A stretch of DNA of 64,000 nucleotides, from positions 66,937-130,936 of the forward strand of contig NZ_SNAQ03000021.1 of the NCBI RefSeq assembly GCF_004375085.3, written 5' to 3'. The stretch is from Lewinella sp. W8 (lineage in GTDB: Bacteria; Bacteroidota; Bacteroidia; Chitinophagales; Saprospiraceae). A program made the translations under genes and the position numbers. The notes under the pieces are model-generated. The model was not told the DNA's origin and did not search any database. It saw only the letters and a program-made list of their open reading frames with translations. Shown piece after piece: positions 28,228 to 36,876 of this stretch; the stretch's first letter is position 1; each line of letters begins with the position of its first letter.

Positions 28228-28262
28228 CGGCTCAATTGGGTACGGCCCAAAATTCAGACTTT

Positions 28263-29645
28263 ATGAAATTGTCTCTGCGGATCCTGTTTTTGCTGGTTTT
28301 TGGGCTGTTTCTAGGCCAGTTGTCAGCAGCTGGTGGCGGTGAGGAAGGCGAGGAATACGACCTCGTCGGTACCGCCATGCACCACATTGCCGACGCCAAC
28401 GAATTTCATATTGTGGGGGATTTTTCTATTCCCCTGCCCGTTATCCTCTACGCACCCGGTCACGGCTGGACGTTTGGCATGAGCAATATGTTCCACCACG
28501 GCACCGAGGCCGTTGACGGTTACGTGCTCAATCACGGCCGCGTAAACCGCATCGCTGACGCCTCCTTCCCCATGGGCCACGTGGCCCTGGCCGGTGGTGA
28601 CCACGGCGGCCACGACGATCATGGAGACGATCACGCTGGCGATGAGCACGCCGAAGAAGCTGGTCACGAAGAAGAAGCCGCCCACGACGCGCACCACCTG
28701 GTGCACCACAAGATGATGGAGGTTGACGGCAAAGAAAAAGAAGTCGCCTACATCACCTACGAAGGAAAAGAATACCTGCTGGACCCGCCCTCTACCCTCG
28801 ACGGGGGACTCGTTGGCGGTGGCATTACCAGCTTCTACGATTTCAGCATCACGAAGAACGTGGCCACCATGATCCTGGCCATGATCCTGCTGATCGTCGT
28901 CTGGACGAGCGTCAAGAACCGCTACCAGAAGAACGAAGGCAAGGCTCCCTCCGGCCTGCAGTCGCTGATGGAGCCGCTCTTCGTTTTCGTCCAGGAAGAA
29001 GTATCCAAGCCGATGATCGGTGAGAAGCACTACGCGCGCTTCCAGCCCTTCATTATGTGTCTGTTCTTCTTCATTCTGTTCTGTAACCTGCTGGGCCTGA
29101 TTCCCTTCTTCCCCGGTAGCGCCAACGTAACGGGGAACATTGCCGTGACGCTCGTGCTGGCGGTGATCGTGTTCATCGTTACGAACCTGAACGGCAACCG
29201 CCACTACTGGGGCCACATCTTCGCGATGCCCGGCGTACCCAAGTTTGTTCTCATCATCCTTACCCCGGTAGAAATCCTCGGTCTGTTCATCAAGCCCTTC
29301 TCCCTGATGATTCGTCTTTTTGCGAACATCTCGGCCGGGCACATCATCATTCTGAGTCTGATCGGACTGATCTTCGTCTTCGGCGAAAGTGGTCAGAACG
29401 TTGGCGGCGCGGCCGTTGGGGTACTGGTTGGCGGACTGTTTACCGCCTTCATGAACCTCATCGAGTTGCTGGTGGCCTTCCTGCAGGCCTTCATCTTCTC
29501 CATCCTGGCAGCCAGCTACATTGGCGCGGCGGTGGAAGAACACGACCACGGCCACGACGATCATCACGCCGAGGAGACGCACGGCTACGCTGCTGCCGTT
29601 CAGCATCAGCCCATTGATCAACCCAGCGTTGCTACCAACGGGTAG
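28263..29645 (+). CDS. atpB: F0F1 ATP synthase subunit a
   Basis: Stator membrane subunit forming the proton half-channels. At 460 residues it is much longer than E. coli subunit a (271) because of an N-terminal extension: a signal-like hydrophobic stretch (MKLSLRILFLLVFGLFLGQ), then about 170 residues with a His/Asp/Glu-rich region (GGHDDHGDDHAGDEHAEEAG). A second His-rich tail (HDHGHDDHHAEETH) closes the protein. The conserved core is intact: the essential Arg in LMIRLFANISAGHI and the Asn and Gln-containing last helices (NLIELLVAFLQAFIFSIL). First gene of atpB-E-F-H-A-G. Confidence 0.95.
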   Translation: MKLSLRILFLLVFGLFLGQLSAAGGGEEGEEYDLVGTAMHHIADANEFHIVGDFSIPLPVILYAPGHGWTFGMSNMFHHGTEAVDGYVLNHGRVNRIADASFPMGHVALAGGDHGGHDDHGDDHAGDEHAEEAGHEEEAAHDAHHLVHHKMMEVDGKEKEVAYITYEGKEYLLDPPSTLDGGLVGGGITSFYDFSITKNVATMILAMILLIVVWTSVKNRYQKNEGKAPSGLQSLMEPLFVFVQEEVSKPMIGEKHYARFQPFIMCLFFFILFCNLLGLIPFFPGSANVTGNIAVTLVLAVIVFIVTNLNGNRHYWGHIFAMPGVPKFVLIILTPVEILGLFIKPFSLMIRLFANISAGHIIILSLIGLIFVFGESGQNVGGAAVGVLVGGLFTAFMNLIELLVAFLQAFIFSILAASYIGAAVEEHDHGHDDHHAEETHGYAAAVQHQPIDQPSVATNG

Positions 29646-29725
29646 TCAACTTAAAGATATTGAACGGTCGGCCCGATTTTCCGGACGGCCCGTTCGCCCA
29701 CTAACTTGAATTTTTCATCGCTTAA

Positions 29726-29944
<219 letters not shown>

Positions 29945-29964
29945 GCCAGCAAACCAAACCGAAC

Positions 29965-30006
29965 GGCACCGGTGGCCGAACCGCGATTGGCGGCGGCACC
30001 GGTGCC
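29965..30006 (+). other. Hairpin between atpE and atpF
   Basis: GGCACCGGTG (29965-29974) pairs with CACCGGTGCC (29997-30006), with further pairing inside the loop. It covers a possible GTG start at 29972, favouring ATG 30035 for atpF. No U-run follows, so it is not a standard terminator. Confidence 0.55.
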
Positions 30007-30034
30007 AATTTTAAGCGACAAGAATTTATACCTC

Positions 30035-30544
30035 ATGTATTTACTCCCCCTTGCTTTTGACGTAATCAAGCCCGATCCGGGTTTGTTGGTCTGGACCACG
30101 ATCATCTTTCTGTTGGTCTACTTCTTCGTTGGCCGCTCTGCGTTCAAGCCCATTCAGACGGCTCTGCGTAAGCGTAACGAGGAAATCCAGGACTCCATTG
30201 ACGAAGCCAAGCGCGTACAGGCCGAAATGGCCCAGCTGAAGGCGGACAACCAGCAGCTGCTGGCCGAAGCCCGCGAAGAGCGTACCCGCATTGTGAGTGA
30301 GGCCGAAAAGCAGGCCAAGCAAATGGTGGAAGAGGCCAAAAACGAAGCCAAAGCTGCCGCTCAGAAAGTTGCCGCCGACGCCAAGCGTGACATCGAGAAC
30401 ATGCGTAAGTCCGCCATGGTAGACCTGAAGAAGGAAGTTGGTACGATGGCCATTGAGATCGCCGAGAAGGTCCTGCAGAAGGAACTCAAAAGCGACGCCA
30501 ACCAGACCGCCTACGTCAAGGAACTGGTGAACAACCTTAACTAA
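30035..30544 (+). CDS. atpF: F0F1 ATP synthase subunit b
   Basis: The 169-residue peripheral-stalk subunit has one N-terminal membrane helix (LLVWTTIIFLLVYFFVG) followed by a long charged helix rich in Ala, Glu, Lys and Gln (RKRNEEIQDSIDEAKRVQ onward). It dimerises and joins subunit a to the delta subunit. ATG 30035 gives the normal length of about 170; the longer GTG form at 29972 would place 21 extra residues in front and start inside a stable hairpin. The next gene starts nine bases after its stop. Confidence 0.94.
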   Translation: MYLLPLAFDVIKPDPGLLVWTTIIFLLVYFFVGRSAFKPIQTALRKRNEEIQDSIDEAKRVQAEMAQLKADNQQLLAEAREERTRIVSEAEKQAKQMVEEAKNEAKAAAQKVAADAKRDIENMRKSAMVDLKKEVGTMAIEIAEKVLQKELKSDANQTAYVKELVNNLN

Positions 30545-30552
30545 GCACACCC

Positions 30553-31134
30553 ATGACTAATCACAGAGTAGCCGCACGGTACGCAAAGTCACTCATCGAA
30601 CTGGCCCAGGAGCGCAAGCAGCTCGACGGGATCAAGTCCGACGTAGACTCCCTGCTGGCCATGGCGGAAAATCGGGAGTTCGCCCTTCTGCTGAGCAGTC
30701 CGGTGGTCAACCCCTCCAAGAAAAAGGCCATTCTGGCTACCTTGTTGGAAAAGGCCGAAGCCGACGAACTGACGAAGGCTTTCGTCCGCATCCTGGTCGA
30801 AAAGGGTCGGGAAAAGGACCTGGTGGGCATCCTGAAGGAGTTCATCGCCCAGTACAAGGTGATCAACCACATTTCCACGGTGAAACTGACCAGTGCCGCT
30901 CCCCTGACCGAGGAGGTACTGAACAGCGTCAAGCAACAGCTGATCGCCGGCGGAAAAACCGAGAAGAACATTGACCTGCACACCGCCATTGATCCTTCGA
31001 TCATGGGCGGCTTCATCCTTGAGTTTGACGGCAACGTCTACGACGCCAGTGTGGCGCACAAGCTCAAGCAGATGAAGAAAGAACTGCAGCGTCCAAATCT
31101 TTACCAAAACCGGGTTGGCGATCAGCCTGCCTAA
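30553..31134 (+). CDS. atpH: F0F1 ATP synthase subunit delta
   Basis: The 193-residue protein has the OSCP/delta pattern: RVAARYAKSLIELAQE at the N-terminus, the helical N-terminal domain that binds the alpha subunit tip, and the C-terminal block IDPSIMGGFILEFDGNVYDA with SVAHKLKQMKKEL. It connects F1 to the b stalk. The coding region starts nine bases after atpF. It is slightly longer than E. coli delta (177) owing to a short tail. Confidence 0.95.
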   Translation: MTNHRVAARYAKSLIELAQERKQLDGIKSDVDSLLAMAENREFALLLSSPVVNPSKKKAILATLLEKAEADELTKAFVRILVEKGREKDLVGILKEFIAQYKVINHISTVKLTSAAPLTEEVLNSVKQQLIAGGKTEKNIDLHTAIDPSIMGGFILEFDGNVYDASVAHKLKQMKKELQRPNLYQNRVGDQPA

Positions 31135-31136
31135 AT

Positions 31137-31150
31137 CCGTCCGCGGACGG
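31137..31150. other. Palindrome between atpH and atpA
   Basis: CCGTCCGCGGACGG is a perfect 14-nt palindrome directly after the atpH stop, followed by a second small stem (GCCGG/CCGGC). No U-run follows. Confidence 0.45.
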
Positions 31151-31210
31151 TAGCCGGAAGGACCCCGGCACGACGAAACATATCCACTTAAGTTTTAAGC
31201 AAAATATCCA

Positions 31211-32794
31211 ATGGCTGACGTAAAACCTGATGAAATCAGCGCAATCCTCAAGCAGCAGCTGAGTGGCTTTGATACGGCCACCGAACTGGAGGAATACGGT
31301 ACCGTACTCCAGGTAGGTGACGGTATTGCCCGCGTATACGGACTGAACAACGCGCAGGCCGGTGAACTCGTGCAGTTCGACAACGGCACGGAAGCAATCG
31401 TTCTGAACCTCGAGGAAGACAACGTTGGTGTAGTACTCATGGGTACTTCCACCGGCATCCAGGAAGGTAGCCGCGTTTCCCGCACCGGACGGATCGCTTC
31501 GATCAACGTCGGAGAAGGGTTCGTAGGCCGTGTGGTTAACCCCCTCGGGGAGCCCATCGACGGTAAGGGTGACATCACCGGAACTACCTACGAAATGCCC
31601 CTGGAGCGCAAGGCTCCCGGTGTAATCTTCCGTCAGCCGGTAAGTGAGCCCCTGCAGACGGGTATCAAGGCCATCGACGCCATGATCCCCATCGGTCGTG
31701 GCCAGCGGGAACTGATCATTGGTGACCGCCAGACGGGTAAGTCGGCCATCGCCATTGACACCATCCTGAACCAAAAAGAATTTTACGATCGCGGCGAGCC
31801 CGTATACTGTATCTACGTAGCCTGTGGACAGAAGTCCTCTACGGTTGCTCAGGTAGCCAAGACGCTCGAAGACAACGGTGCCCTGGATTACTCCGTCATC
31901 GTTTCTGCATCTGCTTCTGATCCCGCACCGCTGCAGTTCTACGCACCCTTCGCTGGTGCCGCCATCGGTGAGTACTTCCGCGACACGGGCCGTCCGGCCC
32001 TGATCATTTACGATGATCTGTCCAAGCAGGCCGTGGCTTACCGTGAAGTATCCCTGCTGCTTCGTCGTCCTCCCGGTCGTGAAGCTTACCCCGGTGACGT
32101 ATTCTACCTCCACAGCCGCCTGCTGGAGCGTGCCGCTAAGGTCATCGATGACGATAAGATCGCTCAGGACATGAACGACCTGCCCGAAAGCCTCAAGAAG
32201 GCGGGCATCGTGAAGGGTGGTGGCTCCCTGACGGCCCTGCCCATCATCGAAACCCAGGCCGGTGACGTTTCTGCCTACATTCCTACGAATGTAATCTCCA
32301 TCACCGATGGTCAGATCTTCCTGGAATCCACGCTGTTCAACAACGGTATTCGTCCGGCCATTAACGTAGGTATCTCCGTTAGCCGGGTAGGTGGTTCGGC
32401 TCAGATCAAGCCGATGAAGAAAGTATCCGGTACGCTGAAGCTCGACCAGGCTTCCTACCGCGAACTGGAGGCCTTCGCCAAATTCGGTTCTGACCTCGAT
32501 GCTTCTACGATGAACATCCTCGAGAAGGGTAAGCGCAACGTAGAAATCCTGAAGCAGCCCCAGTACAGCCCGGTACCCGTTGAGAAGCAGGTAGCCATCA
32601 TTTACCTCGGTACGAAGAACCTGATGAAGGACGTGCCGGTCAACAAGATCAAGGAATTCGAAGCCTTGTTCCTGGCCGAGCTGGACCGTCAGCTCCCCGA
32701 GGTACTTGAGAATTTCCGCAACAAGAAATACGAGAAGGAAGACCAGCAAAAGCTGGAAGAACTGGCCGCACAGCTCGTTCCTCAGTTTAGCTAA
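31211..32794 (+). CDS. atpA: F0F1 ATP synthase subunit alpha
   Basis: The 527-residue subunit has the N-terminal beta-barrel ([20 protein letters not shown]), the Walker A site [11 protein letters not shown] and the ATP synthase alpha/beta signature region ([17 protein letters not shown]). Alpha subunits form the non-catalytic nucleotide sites of the F1 hexamer. The usual partner atpD (beta) is not in this operon, as in many Bacteroidota where atpD-atpC lie elsewhere. Codon use looks more uniform and highly expressed than in neighbouring genes. Confidence 0.97.
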   Translation: MADVKPDEISAILKQQLSGFDTATELEEYGTVLQVGDGIARVYGLNNAQAGELVQFDNGTEAIVLNLEEDNVGVVLMGTSTGIQEGSRVSRTGRIASINVGEGFVGRVVNPLGEPIDGKGDITGTTYEMPLERKAPGVIFRQPVSEPLQTGIKAIDAMIPIGRGQRELIIGDRQTGKSAIAIDTILNQKEFYDRGEPVYCIYVACGQKSSTVAQVAKTLEDNGALDYSVIVSASASDPAPLQFYAPFAGAAIGEYFRDTGRPALIIYDDLSKQAVAYREVSLLLRRPPGREAYPGDVFYLHSRLLERAAKVIDDDKIAQDMNDLPESLKKAGIVKGGGSLTALPIIETQAGDVSAYIPTNVISITDGQIFLESTLFNNGIRPAINVGISVSRVGGSAQIKPMKKVSGTLKLDQASYRELEAFAKFGSDLDASTMNILEKGKRNVEILKQPQYSPVPVEKQVAIIYLGTKNLMKDVPVNKIKEFEALFLAELDRQLPEVLENFRNKKYEKEDQQKLEELAAQLVPQFS

Positions 32795-32803
32795 AGGATG
32801 AAC

Positions 32804-32837
32804 GGCCGCCCGGTGGGCACCTCGCCCACCGGCGGCC
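32804..32837 (+). other. Very stable hairpin between atpA and atpG
   Basis: GGCCGCC-C-GGTGGGC (32804-32818) pairs with GCCCACC-GGCGGCC (32824-32837) around an ACCTC loop, 14 base pairs with one bulge. No U-run follows on either strand, so it is more likely an mRNA-processing or stability element than a terminator. Confidence 0.6.
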
Positions 32838-32881
32838 ATCTTCTCCTCCCGTTGTCTCCTTAATCCTTTTCCTCCCTTACT

Positions 32882-33787
32882 ATGGCTAACTTAAAAGAAG
32901 TACGTGAACGGATTCGCTCGGTAAAGAATACCCAGCAAATCACCAGTGCGATGAAAATGGTGTCCGCGGCCAAGCTCCGCCGGGCCCAGCAAGCCATTAC
33001 CGACCTGCGCCCCTACGCCGAGAAGCTCGACGAAATGTTGACCAACATCCTGACCAACCTGGAGGGAGATGCCAACACCAGCTTCAACAAGGTGCGTCCG
33101 GTAAACGGAGCCTGTGTGGTCGTGGTAACCTCCAGTCGTGGCCTGGCGGGTGCGTTTAACACCAACGTCATCAAGGCCGCCGAAGCTACCATCAAGGAAC
33201 AGCAACTGGTCGGGCTATCCGGCGTGCTGGACATTGTCTGTATCGGTAAGAAAGGGGGAGACTACTTCCGTAAGCACTACGCCAAGAAAGAGAACATTCG
33301 CGTGAATCTCGATTACGTAGATCTGTTCTCCGACCTGAGCTTCGACCACACCAAACAGGTTCCCCAGTTGATCATGAACCGGTTTGAGTCCGGTCGTTAC
33401 GACCGGGTTTTCGTGGCCTACGCCCGCTTCAAAAACGCGGCGGTGCAGTTTGCTACCTGTGAACAGTTCCTGCCCGTAGAGGATAAGGAAGAGAGTGGTG
33501 AGAAGAGCAGCTCCGGACTACGGGCCGACTACATCTTCGAGCCCAGTAAAGAAGCCCTGTTGGATTACCTCGTGCCGAGTATCCTGCAGACCAAATTTCA
33601 GTCTTTCCTCCTGGATACCCACGCTTCCGAGCACGGTGCGCGGATGACGGCCATGGACAAGGCCACGGAAAACGCCCAGGAACTGCTGAAGGAACTGAAA
33701 ATCAGCTACAACAAAGCGCGTCAGGAAGCCATTACGACCGAAATCCTCGAGATCGTTAGTGGTGCCGCCGCGCTCGAGGCCGGCTAA
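32882..33787 (+). CDS. atpG: F0F1 ATP synthase subunit gamma
   Basis: The 301-residue rotor shaft has the conserved termini: LKEVRERIRSVKNTQQITSA with MKMVSAAKLRRAQ at the start, and ENAQELLKELKISYNKARQE and ITTEILEIVSGAAAL at the end, which form the coiled coil inside the F1 hexamer. The middle contains TSSRGLAGAFNTNV. It is the last gene of the operon and is followed 43 bases later by a strong terminator. Confidence 0.96.
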   Translation: MANLKEVRERIRSVKNTQQITSAMKMVSAAKLRRAQQAITDLRPYAEKLDEMLTNILTNLEGDANTSFNKVRPVNGACVVVVTSSRGLAGAFNTNVIKAAEATIKEQQLVGLSGVLDIVCIGKKGGDYFRKHYAKKENIRVNLDYVDLFSDLSFDHTKQVPQLIMNRFESGRYDRVFVAYARFKNAAVQFATCEQFLPVEDKEESGEKSSSGLRADYIFEPSKEALLDYLVPSILQTKFQSFLLDTHASEHGARMTAMDKATENAQELLKELKISYNKARQEAITTEILEIVSGAAALEAG

Positions 33788-33830
33788 GCTACCCCTCGCT
33801 GGCCACTATTTGAGACTTTTAGTGGATTAG

Positions 33831-33865
33831 AGCCCCGCTTTCCTTTCGGAAGGCGGGGCTTTTTA
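33831..33865 (+). terminator. Rho-independent terminator of the atp operon
   Basis: AGCCCCGC pairs with GCGGGGCT (8 bp) around a loop that can extend the stem (TTTCC/GGAA), followed directly by TTTTAATT. Confidence 0.85.
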
Positions 33866-34008
33866 ATTGGTTGGTTGTTAGTCTTTTGTGGAATTAGTTT
33901 TGCAATTTTTGAAATTTTGGTGATTGCTGCCCACCGGTTCGCAGAGCACTTTTGCTTCAGCATTACCGGCAAGCTATCCGGTGAACTTCAACCATCCAAT
34001 CACGAATT

Positions 34009-35232
34009 ATGAAAACCCTTTTCTCGCTTTTACTAACCCTCAGCCTGGTGTTCTTTCTTCAACCCATAGACGCCCAGGTTATTGATCACAACGGCCAGGA
34101 CAGCCAGGTCAATTTTGTCCAGGGAAATATCGCCGTGTACTACGTCATCGAAGGCAGCGGCATCGAAATTCCCATTCCGTGCGGACAGGGGGTGAATTTT
34201 AATAATCAGGTTCCCGTGGGAGGGAGCTACTCGGCACTCTTCCGTATCTACCCCGAGTACGAAAACCCCAACAACGAGGAACCGCTTGAACTAACGATCC
34301 ACGATGTGTATTTGCAAACCACGGATTTTCATTTCCTCGGGTTTCCCAACGGCTTCGATGGCGTGTTGACGGAAGGGGAGTCCCTGGATGTCCGCGTGTT
34401 CTTTAAGCCCATTTGCCCCGGAGTATTCACCAATGGATTGGTGATCGAAAGCTCCGCCGCGAACGCTCCGGTGTGCCTGCAAAGGATTGATCAGATCACG
34501 GAAAGTGGTGATGGGGCCCAACTTAGCGTAAGCGCCGTATTCCCTTCCGAAATTGGGCTTCAGGAGTGGACCGTAATCCCCGCCACCCAGGGGCTGGAGG
34601 TTCCGGCCTTTCCCCCGTCAATCAATCGACGGGTGCAATTGGACATCCAGAATTTTGGTAACGAAGACCTGATCATCGATGGAATCTACGTCTACGGACC
34701 GGCCAGCCTCAACAACACCCATCCGAGCCAAAGTGTGGTTTTTGCGGAACCCATTCCACCTGGGCAGCAACGCTTCGTCTGGATCGAAATGGACGAAGAA
34801 ATCGATTGTGACGGGCAGGACGTTCAGGTGCTGATCAAGAGTACCGATAACATTACCTGTGGACCTTCGCTGACGAATCATCAGTTTAAATTTTTCGTCT
34901 ATCCCTCGGAAGATTGTCCGGAGGAAGAAGAGGAACAGCCCGATGACAATGAAGATCGTCCGGAAATTCGGAGTGGTCGATTAAACCAGTCGAATGCACC
35001 GGTCATCCGGGTATTTCCAACGCTGGTGAGTAATACGCTATGGGTGGAGCTTGGCGAACCGCAGGTGGGCACCGCCTACCAAATCCTGGATGGAACCGGC
35101 CGAATGGTCCTCGAGGGGCGTTTTGCCGCGGGGGACTTCCGGGCCGCTCTCCCGGTCCAAAACTTACGTTCCGGACATTATTTCCTCCGCGAATTGGCGA
35201 CGGGAACCGTGGCTCGGTTTATCAAGCCGTAG
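34009..35232 (+). CDS. Secreted protein with ASH-like repeats, T9SS cargo
   Basis: The 407-residue precursor begins with a signal peptide (MKTLFSLLLTLSLVFFLQP, cut near IDAQ). Two immunoglobulin-like domains of ASH/choice-of-anchor type follow (about 40-165 and 170-300); the second contains RVQLDIQNFGNEDLIIDGIY, the typical pattern. An acidic linker (CPEEEEEQPDDNEDRPE) leads to a C-terminal sorting-like domain of about 75 residues (VIRVFPTLVSNTLWVEL ... GHYFLRELATGTVARFIKP). The usual FPNP motif is changed to FPTL. Function is unknown; a surface or matrix protein is likely. It stands alone after the atp terminator. Confidence 0.8.
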   Translation: MKTLFSLLLTLSLVFFLQPIDAQVIDHNGQDSQVNFVQGNIAVYYVIEGSGIEIPIPCGQGVNFNNQVPVGGSYSALFRIYPEYENPNNEEPLELTIHDVYLQTTDFHFLGFPNGFDGVLTEGESLDVRVFFKPICPGVFTNGLVIESSAANAPVCLQRIDQITESGDGAQLSVSAVFPSEIGLQEWTVIPATQGLEVPAFPPSINRRVQLDIQNFGNEDLIIDGIYVYGPASLNNTHPSQSVVFAEPIPPGQQRFVWIEMDEEIDCDGQDVQVLIKSTDNITCGPSLTNHQFKFFVYPSEDCPEEEEEQPDDNEDRPEIRSGRLNQSNAPVIRVFPTLVSNTLWVELGEPQVGTAYQILDGTGRMVLEGRFAAGDFRAALPVQNLRSGHYFLRELATGTVARFIKP

Positions 35233-35260
35233 CATTTTATAACCAGGAATTGACGAAGCA

Positions 35261-35287
35261 TTGGGGCGCAAGAGCGCAGGTGCCGGG
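35261..35287. repeat. Dispersed intergenic repeat, copy 7
   Basis: The complement reads CCCGGCACCTGCGCTC then TTGCGCCCCAA. It lies between convergent genes. Confidence 0.4.
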
Positions 35288-35352
35288 TTGATCCGAAGCG
35301 CGAAGTGATCGGGAAGGGTAGTGGGCTACTTCCAATCATTTCGTGCTTCGGT

Positions 35353-36762
35353 TCATTCGTGAACCCGCACTTGGCCGGGGAGGCGCTCCTCTAACCAATC
35401 CCGAAAACTGGCCACCGGAATTTGTCGGATTTCCTCCCGCAAGCTGGCGACTTTCTTAGGCGCAGGCCGTTCCGGAAGTAGCAGCAATTTCTTGCACAGG
35501 CGAACGAAATCCAGGCAAATCTGCCGGTGGTAACCCAGTTGCTGATGACGACTGAGGAATACCGTGATGCTGTGTAGGTGGCTTTCCAGCAGCACCCGGG
35601 CATCCTGATCAAAGTATACCTTTGCGAGGGTAATTCGTGCCTGGAGCTGCATGGTCGTACTGCTGCGGGAATAATCGAAGCCGACGAGCAAATCTCCCGC
35701 TCTTTCCAGGTCTCCCATTTCGTAGCAATAGCTTGCCTGGCAGTAGGGTAAGATGGTCTTTTGGTCCTTTCCGTTTAACCGGGGACCGTACTCCTCGAAG
35801 AAGGCCGACAGCCACTCGAACTCCCGGAGTTTAAGGGCCGTCAGGCTGATGTTAGAGAAGGTCTGCGCCGTAAGGTGCTTTCCGGCGAAGAGAATCCCTT
35901 GCTGTAGGCCAAAGTTGAAGAGATCAAAGCAGTAGCGTTGATATTCCGGATGGCCAGTATTCATTTGCCGGATACCGTCGTTTAGGAGGACCATGAAGAC
36001 ATCCCGAAAGGAAGTATCCGCGAGGACTTCCGCCCGCCCCATTAGTAATTCCCGAAGCCGGAGCCGATCTTGCTCATTCGGCTCGGATAGGATGCGATAG
36101 GCCGTAGCGTAGAGTTGGATCAGGAAGTCTTCTTTCCAGGGAGAAGACTGGGCCAGTGCCAGAACCTCCGCGAGCAGGGTAGTGTTGGCGGATTTATCCC
36201 GCAGGTTCCTCAGGGCCGTAAGGTGGCAGGCTGAGCGTAACTTCTCAGTGAGGTAGAGTCGGTCCAGCGCCACGGGAAGGTCAGTGGTAAGCAAGGTTTC
36301 TCCGGAATCAGAGAGTTCGTATCCGCCGTAGACCAGCTCGTGCTGGAGCAGAAAGCTGTCCAGGTTGCCGCGGATGCTTGCGGGGGGCGTGGAAGGCGGG
36401 CGAGCGGTCAGCATTTTGGTCGCCTGTGGTTCCATTTTGTACTTCTGATAGGCCCGGGCGGTATGGAGTTTGACCTGCAAGGGATTTTCTAGGAACTGAT
36501 TCACGGCCAGAAAGCGGTCCAGCTCCCTACGGAGATAGGTAAGCTCAAGAGCGGTCGGGGATTTCCCGCGGGGGGTACTGCGTGGGGCCCGGTCGGATAA
36601 TCCGTTCTCCAGATACTGCACTTTTGGTCCCAGGTTTTTACGGAGGGTAAAGGCACCAGCTTCGAGCCACCGAATAAATTTTTGCCGGTCACGGGCCTTC
36701 ATCCGGCGGTAAACCCGGGTAAAGGGGTGGTCTGAGGTACTGTTTTTTGTGTTGTTCGGCAT
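35353..36762 (-). CDS. Helical protein of unknown function
   Basis: The 469-residue soluble protein has no signal peptide or membrane segment. It is almost wholly helical, rich in Leu, Arg, Glu and Ala, and the second half has TPR-like spacing (YCQASYCYEMGDLERAGDLL, LQARITLAKVYFDQDARVLL). The N-terminal segment has a basic start (TRVYRRMKARDRQKFIRWLE). No enzyme motif was found. It is divergent from the large T9SS gene, with its start 114 bases from that gene's chosen start. A scaffold or regulatory role is possible but not shown. Confidence 0.7.
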   Translation of the reverse strand: MPNNTKNSTSDHPFTRVYRRMKARDRQKFIRWLEAGAFTLRKNLGPKVQYLENGLSDRAPRSTPRGKSPTALELTYLRRELDRFLAVNQFLENPLQVKLHTARAYQKYKMEPQATKMLTARPPSTPPASIRGNLDSFLLQHELVYGGYELSDSGETLLTTDLPVALDRLYLTEKLRSACHLTALRNLRDKSANTTLLAEVLALAQSSPWKEDFLIQLYATAYRILSEPNEQDRLRLRELLMGRAEVLADTSFRDVFMVLLNDGIRQMNTGHPEYQRYCFDLFNFGLQQGILFAGKHLTAQTFSNISLTALKLREFEWLSAFFEEYGPRLNGKDQKTILPYCQASYCYEMGDLERAGDLLVGFDYSRSSTTMQLQARITLAKVYFDQDARVLLESHLHSITVFLSRHQQLGYHRQICLDFVRLCKKLLLLPERPAPKKVASLREEIRQIPVASFRDWLEERLPGQVRVHE

Positions 36763-36876
36763 GATAACTTGCTGATAGGGAGTAGGGTAGGCGAAATGGT
36801 TTGCAATTTACGTTTTATCAAGTGTTTTCTGGGGCAGAGTGGGGCTTCTATCTTGGTGGTCCAATACGTTAAGATC

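Larger units (their letters stand above)
27931..28262. other. 332-bp leader region of the atp operon
   Basis: Holds dispersed repeat copy 6, a small TTTCGG/CCGAAA stem (28155-28169) and the -7 promoter box of atpB. No gene was recognised. Confidence 0.5.

Noticed and set aside
28323..29621. 432-codon minus-strand frame opposite atpB
   Set aside because: Shadow of atpB; the His-rich and membrane segments on the other strand explain its composition.
31064..32839. 591-codon minus-strand frame opposite atpA
   Set aside because: Pure antisense of atpA with no plausible domain; caused by codon bias.
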